From NCBI RefSeq assembly GCF_027579695.1, contig NC_083596.1, positions 50,281,257 to 50,345,256 of the forward strand: a stretch of DNA of 64,000 bases, in the 5' to 3' direction. Positions 57,990 to 64,000 of the stretch are shown in pieces. The notes below the pieces were generated by a model, which worked only from the letters and a program-made list of their open reading frames with translations, had not been told where the DNA came from and ran no database searches. The translations under genes were made by a program, and so were the position numbers. Source of the stretch: Neoarius graeffei. Its lineage: Eukaryota; Chordata; Actinopteri; Siluriformes; Ariidae. Positions within the stretch are counted from its first letter, which is position 1; the number at the start of each line of letters is the position of its first letter.

Positions 57990-58523
57990 CCTCTCGGGTG
58001 ATGAGTTGTGCGCATGCTCAGTGCAGTGCACCTGCTCAGCAGTAGGGCGCGTCCCCGACGGTCCGAGCGCGCCATCGTCAAAAATCTGTGGGCGCGCTCT
58101 TTATGGCAAGTCTCAAAAGAAACAGGGGGAGCAGGAGCACGGGAACGCGCTGGAGTTGTCAGGGACGGACGGGGTGCAGCTGGGGAAAAAAACACCTATA
58201 TATATATATATATACACACACACACGCGCGCACACACACACTCTCCCTCCGTCTCTCTTTCTCTCGCGCGTGCGCGCACATGAGCATATACGGCGAACCG
58301 ATCCGGCAGCTTACCGACGGGGAAACAAGGCAGCAGGCTTCGTCATGACGGTGACACCGCCCGCGCGCCGTTAAAAAAAAAATAACAAAAACCCGTGAAG
58401 CATGGCGCGCGACTCGGGCACCTTTTGTTCCTTTACCGGAAACCCTGGAGCGCGACGGGAATAAAAATGGAGCGGTAGGGGGACAAGACGATGCGCGATT
58501 AACGCGCGCGTCCACCTGCTGCT

Positions 58524-58560
<37 letters not shown>

Positions 58561-58711
58561 CACCGCAGGAGTGTTTGCTCGTGCGCGCACGAGAGAGAGA
58601 GAGAGAGAGAGCCCGTGGGGAAGAGATAAACATGCTAACAGGCGAAGCGCAGAGCGAGAGGAAGGAGTCCATTTAACGGGGAGGACAGAGCGAACCCGAG
58701 ACGGGAAGGTG

Positions 58712-58743
<32 letters not shown>

Positions 58744-58881
58744 CGCGCGCGCCTGTGATGCGGCGGTGAACGGTTTTCAGCTGGGCCACTGTGGCGCGCG
58801 CGTCAAAGAGCTGCAATGGGGGGGGGAAGAGGGGGGGGGGGGGGTTGTGTCAGCTGTCATCTTGATGAATCCATAATCCAG

Positions 58882-58932
<51 letters not shown>

Positions 58933-58995
58933 GGATAAATGGTATTTAAAAAAATACAGCCGCGCGCGTATTCACGAATACGCATTGGCAAACAC

Positions 58996-59030
<35 letters not shown>

Positions 59031-59400
59031 CACCCGCTTATAAAGGGCCGGAGAGTGTATAGACGCACCCCGATCGGCACGCGCAGAATAACGAGCATCA
59101 CGTGCCGTTGTGTGTCAACCGTTTTAAGCATATAACGTGTGTGTGTGTGTGTGTGTGCTGCATTACTGGCCGAACCTTTGCGGCACGCTGAACCGAGGAG
59201 GAGGAAGAACAGAACGGCTCTACAAGCCATCAGCGCGCGCGCAATCAGTGCGTCAGGAAAACCGTTAGAATCGAAAGGCGCGTCGACGTCATCATTGTTT
59301 TCCCTCCGGACTCGGGGTGAGCGCGTGAGCTTCCACCAAGCCGCTTCAGGAGGCTGTAGCGCGAGTGTGAACCCGACCCGGGGGCCCCAGTGAGCCCGCT
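57990..59400 (+). promoter_or_regulatory. CpG-rich promoter-like region with candidate first exon (donor at 58708)
   Basis: CG-dense compared with its flanks, with an NRF-1-like GCGCATGCTCAGTGC at 58010 and many GCGCGC words. The segment ending ACGGGAAG|GTGAGTGCGCG at 58708 looks like a 5' splice site of a noncoding exon on the plus strand. (TG)n and (AC)n tracts follow (58882-58931, 58998-59028). No coding exon follows within the window, so the gene is unidentified. Confidence 0.4.
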
Positions 59401-60032
59401 GTCCGGTCCAGCAACTTCACAGCGTTATGGTTCCGTGTTTATAATTCCACAAGTCATGATGCGTTTCTCAAACTCGAGAACACCACAAGTCTGCTGCGGT
59501 AGCTAAAGCTAGCTTCCACTCTGACTGACCATCAGGAGCATCGGAAGCTAAACGCTCTTTCGTTGTTTGTTTGTCATCGTAGCGTGGGGCGAAAAACCCC
59601 AAACGCCTGAAGTTTAAGTTCGATAGCGCGTCACACACCTTAATTTTTTTAAAATGTATGTTTTTACTGTGTTTTAGCATTTACGCTAAAAACGTGTGCA
59701 GTCAAACATCGACGCGAGACCGAGGTACAAGACGAGCGGTCAAAAACTCCACAAGGTTCGACTGCGATTTCAGAAAAACACTCGCTGTTTTGTTTGTTCT
59801 TCATTCGTGAAACTGAGCGGTTATCGATAGCAATATTTGTTTACATCCATTATTTAGATTTCTTCATGGATTTGAAATGACTCACTGGGTGTTCTGCTGC
59901 ATTGTTCGAGAGAGACAGAAATCAAAACTAACATCTGTTTACCTCAGTAATTTGTGTTACTTTGTCCACAGGTGACCATTATCATCATTACTTTTCCATC
60001 AGCGTTTCTCAGAAATATATATATATATATAT

Positions 60033-60175
60033 GTTATTTACCAGCTGGGAGGTCGGTATCGTGAAATACCGTGACCGAGGTCTTGAAAGTACTGAGCGAG
60101 GCCCTCTGGGCTGAGGTCCATATTCAAGGCCGAGGTCACGGTATTTCACCATACGGACCGACCTTAAGCTGGTAA
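60033..60175. mobile_element. Foldback element with about 50-base inverted repeats
   Basis: TTATTTACCAGCT…GGTCGGTAT-GTGAAATACCGTGACC…GAGGTC is mirrored by GAGGTCACGGTATTTCACCATACGGACCGACC…AGCTGGTAAATAA. A related GGGGTCCGTACCATA tract occurs at 60680-60705, so the element may extend further right. Confidence 0.65.
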
Positions 60176-60930
60176 ATAATATATTTATTTTTTTCTTTAC
60201 CAAATTCTAACAGAAAATGAGAGCGCCCGAAAGGGAAAACCGAGCCGCCATTTTGAATCCTCATTCACGGCTGTAATGCAAATTGCTTCCTCCTCGGTAT
60301 ACAAGTGCACTTCCATGGCAGGAAAAAAACTACATTTTGCCGCCTATGTCGTCCCCGATTTATACAAATAGGAGTCATTCAGGATTCAGCCATGTTTTTG
60401 CTCGGCGTTAGCAAGTTACAGGTTTTTAGCTTTCTCCTGAAATGTTTTCTTTTATTTCTTCTTCCTCAGGGTAGTAAAACTCGCTTTCGCTGTGAACACT
60501 GTCGTTATCGCTATCCATGCTGTAAAATTAATGCTATTATACTGAGAAATGCTGGCAAAAATTTATAAGGTTTTTGATAATCTTATAAATAAATTTTATA
60601 AAAAAAACATAAATGTTGACAAAAAATGCTACTATGTCTGTTGTTGTTGTGAACAAGCGAGTCGCCAGAGGTCCATAACCGGGGTCCATAACCGGGGTCC
60701 GTACCATAGGATATGGATCTGCTCGCCAGCCAATCAGAGCGCAGGATTTGGACCGCGAAAAAAATAAGTAATGTTACAGAAGAAAATATGAAACGTTTTG
60801 GTTTTTGTTATCTTGAAACCTTCAAAGGTCGCTAATCAGCTAGCAGGGGGAAAATGTTTGGGGTTCAGACTCATCACGAAAGAGGACGTCGTAATGTCTT
60901 GCCTGTTCAATCGCTAACTTGCTAATCACT

Positions 60931-60965
<35 letters not shown>

Positions 60966-61122
60966 CACTGTGACCTCAGCCGTATTTGACTACACAGTCA
61001 TTTTGGTGTTATGTTTGTAAATGGACTTGCTGTGTTTGAACGGATTGTGTGCGTCACATTCTTTGGAACATTTTTAAAAGGACAGAAATGACTTTGGTTG
61101 GAATTTGTTTATTATCGATTGT

Positions 61123-61735
61123 CATATTCGCCGTTGTGAATTCAAGTGCCTGGGGTCAACTGTGCAGGAAAATGGGGGCTGCGATAGTGAGGTGAGAAAG
61201 CGAGTGCAGGCAGGGTGGAGCAGTTGGAGAAGGATTTCGGGAGTCATTTGTGATCGGAAAGTCCCAGCAAAAGTGAAAGGTAAGATGTATAAGACAGTAG
61301 TGAGACCAGCTGTGATGTACGGATTGGAGACCGTACCCTTAACGAAGAGACAGGAGGCAAAGTTGGAGGTGGCGGAGTTGAGGATGTTAAGGTTTGCGAT
61401 GGGAGTGATGAGGTTGGACAGGATAAGGAACGAGCACATCAGAGGGACAGCACATGTGGAGAGCTTGGGAATGAAGCTAAGAGAGATGAGACTGAGATGG
61501 TATGGGCACATCCTGAGAAGAGATGCAGAGCATGTTGGAAGGAGAATGTTGAGGATGGAGCTGCAAGGCAAACGAAAACGAGGAAGGCCAAAGAGGAGAT
61601 ACATGGATGTGGTGAGAGAGGACATGAAAGTGGCAGGTGTGGTAGAGAAGGATGTGGAAGACAGGGAGCAATGGAGATAAAAGATCTGCTGTGGCGACCC
61701 CTAATCGGGAACAGCCAAAAGAAGAAGAAGAAGAT
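61123..61735 (+). pseudogene. RTE-like LINE 3' end (reverse transcriptase C-terminus)
   Basis: Reads CEFKCLGSTVQENGGCDSEV, KRVQAGWSSWRRISGV, MYGLETVPLTKRQEAKLEV, RLDRIRNEHIRGTAHV, RLRWYGHILRR and GRPKRRYMDVVREDMK, then a 3' end with GGCGACCCCTAATCGGGA and an AAGAAG tail. This is the C-terminal part of an RTE-type ORF, about 190 codons, open to a stop at 61678. The copy is strongly 5'-truncated, which is usual for LINEs. Confidence 0.88.
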
Positions 61736-61769
61736 ATTCGCCGTTGTGTCCTCACAGCTCCAGAGAGCC

Positions 61770-62030
61770 TAGTTTGATCCTGAATTCAGGTTATGTTCTT
61801 GTATGGAGTTTCTCTGGATGATCTCCCTGTGGGTTCCTTCCGGGTTCTCCGGTTTCCTCCTACCTCCTAAAAATATGCTGGTTGGTGGCTTGGTGTATCT
61901 AAACTGCCCCTAGTGCGTGGGTGTGTGTGTGGTGTCCAGCGATGAACTGGTGTCCCAACCGAAGTGTATTCCCATCTCACTCCCAGTGTTCCTGGGATAC
62001 ACTCGGGATCCCTGATCAGCGTTTACTGAT
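61770..62030 (+). repeat. Old SINE-like repeat, headless
   Basis: Carries GGGTTCTCCGGTTTCCTCCT, CTAAACTGCCCCTAG, GCGATGAACTGG and CACTCCCAGTGTTCCTGGGAT in the order typical of fish SINE bodies, but lacks a recognisable tRNA-like head and tail. Confidence 0.55.
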
Positions 62031-62660
62031 GACAAATGAAAAGCAAATTTTCTTCATTTTGATTCTGTCTTATTCGAACTCTTCTCCTCAGAACAGGATG
62101 ATTGTTATGATTGTTTTGTAGCAACAACTGATAGACAGGACACACAGACATAAAAAATAATAATAATAATAAAAAACTTTATTGCTCGACAAACAAACAA
62201 ATGAAGAACAAGATAATGAATGTCTGAAATCTGTTCCAGACATCCAGCTGATTTTAAATAATTAGCCAATTAGCTAGTTATTGTGATTGTAGCACTCAGC
62301 CAGACACGGTGCACAGGTCAGGTTCGTAACTTGCTGCTTTCTGTAATGAAAGGTTTAACGATTCGGGGGGGAAAAAATCTGTTGAAAAATCTACACTCTG
62401 CATTTCTAGCAGTTCGCTTTCAGCAGAAAAAAAAAGACTGTCACATGGAATTAATTATAATCACTTCTCCTGGAAGAAGAGGTTTGTATGTAACAGCATG
62501 AAAACCTTAAAAATGAGTAAGAGGTATTATTTGGAGTTGAAGCGCCTCAGTGCAAGTGACTCAGTGAAGCGAGCAAGTGTTTTACCTCAAAGGTGTGTTA
62601 GTAGGCCAGTGGGACTTTGGGGATTCTGGGATAGTCCTGAACTTAAAGGAACAGTTCAGC

Positions 62661-62690
<30 letters not shown>

Positions 62691-62691
<1 letters not shown>

Positions 62692-63085
62692 GGGCAGCAC
62701 GGTGGTGTAGTGGTTAGCACTGTCGCCTCACAGCAAGAAGGTCCGGGTTCGAGCCCCGTGGCCGGCGAGGGCCTTTCTGTGCGGAGTTTGCATGTTCTCC
62801 CCGTGTCCGTGTGGGTTTCCTCCGGGTGCTCCGGTTTCCCCCACAGTCCAAAGACATGCAGGTTAGGTTAACTGGTGACTCTAAATTGAGCGTAGGTGTG
62901 AATGTGAGTGTGAATGGTTGTCTGTGTCTATGTGTCAGCCCTGTGATGACCTGGCGACTTGTCCAGGGTGAACCCCGCCTTTCGCCCGTAGTCAGCTGGG
63001 ATAGGCTCCAGCTCGCCTGCGACCCTGTAGAACAGGATAAAGCGGCTACAGATAATGAGATGAGATGAGATGAGATGAGATGAGT
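62691..63085 (+). mobile_element. tRNA-derived SINE, best-preserved copy
   Basis: A box TGGTGTAGTGG and B box GGTTCGAGCCC are intact, followed by the shared body and a (GATGA)n tail. It follows an (ATA)n tract at 62662-62690, so the target duplication is hard to see. ORFs within it are not genes. Confidence 0.9.
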
Positions 63086-64000
63086 AAAATGTCCATAGTT
63101 TCCACCGTAGTCAAAACACAGTAAGTCAGAATGTGTCTGCTGCCTGAAGGGTGCGTTTTTTTTGTTTTTTTTTTTGAGTGACTGCAAATTCTGCTATGGA
63201 AATAAAAGTGTCTTGGTTGCCCAAAATGACAACATTACATCCTAGTGATGTTTATAGATGACAGGAAGTTCCCTGTCTGTGTGAAACCGCATCAGTAAAT
63301 CTGTAAGAGGCAGAAATTTACCCAAAAGATTTTGAGTAGCACACGTCAATGGAATTGTAATTGAACAAGTCAAGCAAGCTGGAGACTTAAATGCTTTCAA
63401 AAAGAGGAATTAAAATTGTCGACAAGGTTGTGTCTGCATTGGTGTTGATTAATTTTCTATAACAGCAGTTCTGACTGTGGTGTTGCTGCAGGTCACAGGT
63501 TTATATTCATGTGCTCGTTCTATACGAACACGTTATCGTTTCTTTAATAACAGCTTGTGTACGGACGATAATAAACAAATGAAAAACAATTGATGTGCAG
63601 AAGTTTTCTGCAAGGCGACATTTATGGAACACTTCTGGAAGGAGTCTCCAGTATCAGAACTTTATAACAGTCAGAGGTGAAGCTGTAACGTTTACATTTT
63701 CCAACATCTTCAGGACAGAGGAGTTTATGCTTCTTTGCAGTTTCTCAGTAACATGATAATTTGCGTTTTTGGTCTGATTAATTTCAAGGAAGAGATTAAA
63801 AGAGAGAGAGAGAGAGGCTGGTCAGGGAACGACTGTTTTAATAAAGCTGCTGTAGAACATGAACTAACTTGCATGGACGTTCCACAGGAATAAATGGATT
63901 AAAAGTATGATGTGTCGTTTTTAAAAAAATGAAAAAGCTCATCGTTAGCAAACTGCTGTGGAACAAGAGGAATAAAACATTGTGCTGTTATTGGAACATA
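63086..64000. other. Right edge, no recognisable gene
   Basis: AT-rich sequence with a (GA)n at 63800-63816; the last about 40 bases resemble the dispersed repeat at 11405. Confidence 0.6.

Noticed and set aside
62693-62765. tRNA gene
   Set aside because: A and B boxes belong to the SINE head; the rest does not fold as a functional tRNA and identical heads occur in other copies.

Overview
The window looks like teleost genomic DNA. It has split genes with GT-AG introns, very many (TG)n microsatellites, several fish-type SINEs, Tc1, hAT, CR1/Rex1, RTE and Penelope elements, and two conserved vertebrate genes. Repeat content (tRNA-type SINEs with GATG/GATGA tails, an abundant 'AAGCAGCTT' interspersed repeat) makes an otophysan such as a catfish my guess, but this is inference.

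Region by region. (1) 9-41944, plus strand: the 3' part of an ATRX gene, from the middle of the ADD zinc-finger domain to the stop codon. I assign 28 exons that stay in frame across every junction and give about 1,619 residues: ADD end, HP1-binding-like motif, acidic linker, DAXX-binding motif, SNF2 ATPase and C-terminal region. (2) An 8.1-kb ATRX intron (1795-9883) holds a 1.3-kb near-perfect palindrome and a CR1/Rex1-like relic. (3) One intron inside the ATPase (13258-35625), between the exon carrying the [12 protein letters not shown] region and the DEGH-box exon, is filled by about 420 copies of a 44-bp tandem repeat. That array is interrupted by a very young Penelope-like retroelement (26897-30680) with a full-length GIY-YIG reverse transcriptase ORF, an identical inverted 3' fragment and three candidate hammerhead ribozyme cores. 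(4) A 1.2-kb polypyrimidine array (37.9-39.1 kb) abuts an ATRX acceptor. (5) 42-46 kb, between the genes: a complete hAT-like element and a Tc1 relic. (6) 46686-52992, minus strand: UPRT (uracil phosphoribosyltransferase homolog), seven exons, 273 residues, complete. Its introns carry a MITE-like element, a long-inverted-repeat element with a nested SINE, and a minisatellite; a second minisatellite lies just upstream. (7) 54.5-64 kb: SINEs, other interspersed repeats, a CpG-rich promoter-like region with a candidate noncoding first exon (58.0-59.4 kb), a foldback element and an RTE-type LINE 3' end. I found no further protein-coding gene.

ATRX and UPRT are convergent (tail to tail, about 4.7 kb apart). 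ATRX is a chromatin remodeler (H3.3 deposition with DAXX at repeats and heterochromatin) and UPRT belongs to pyrimidine salvage; nothing in the sequence links them functionally. The most unusual features are the giant stop-free 44-bp array inside ATRX itself, the Penelope insertion in it with ribozyme-like pLTRs, and the large palindrome.
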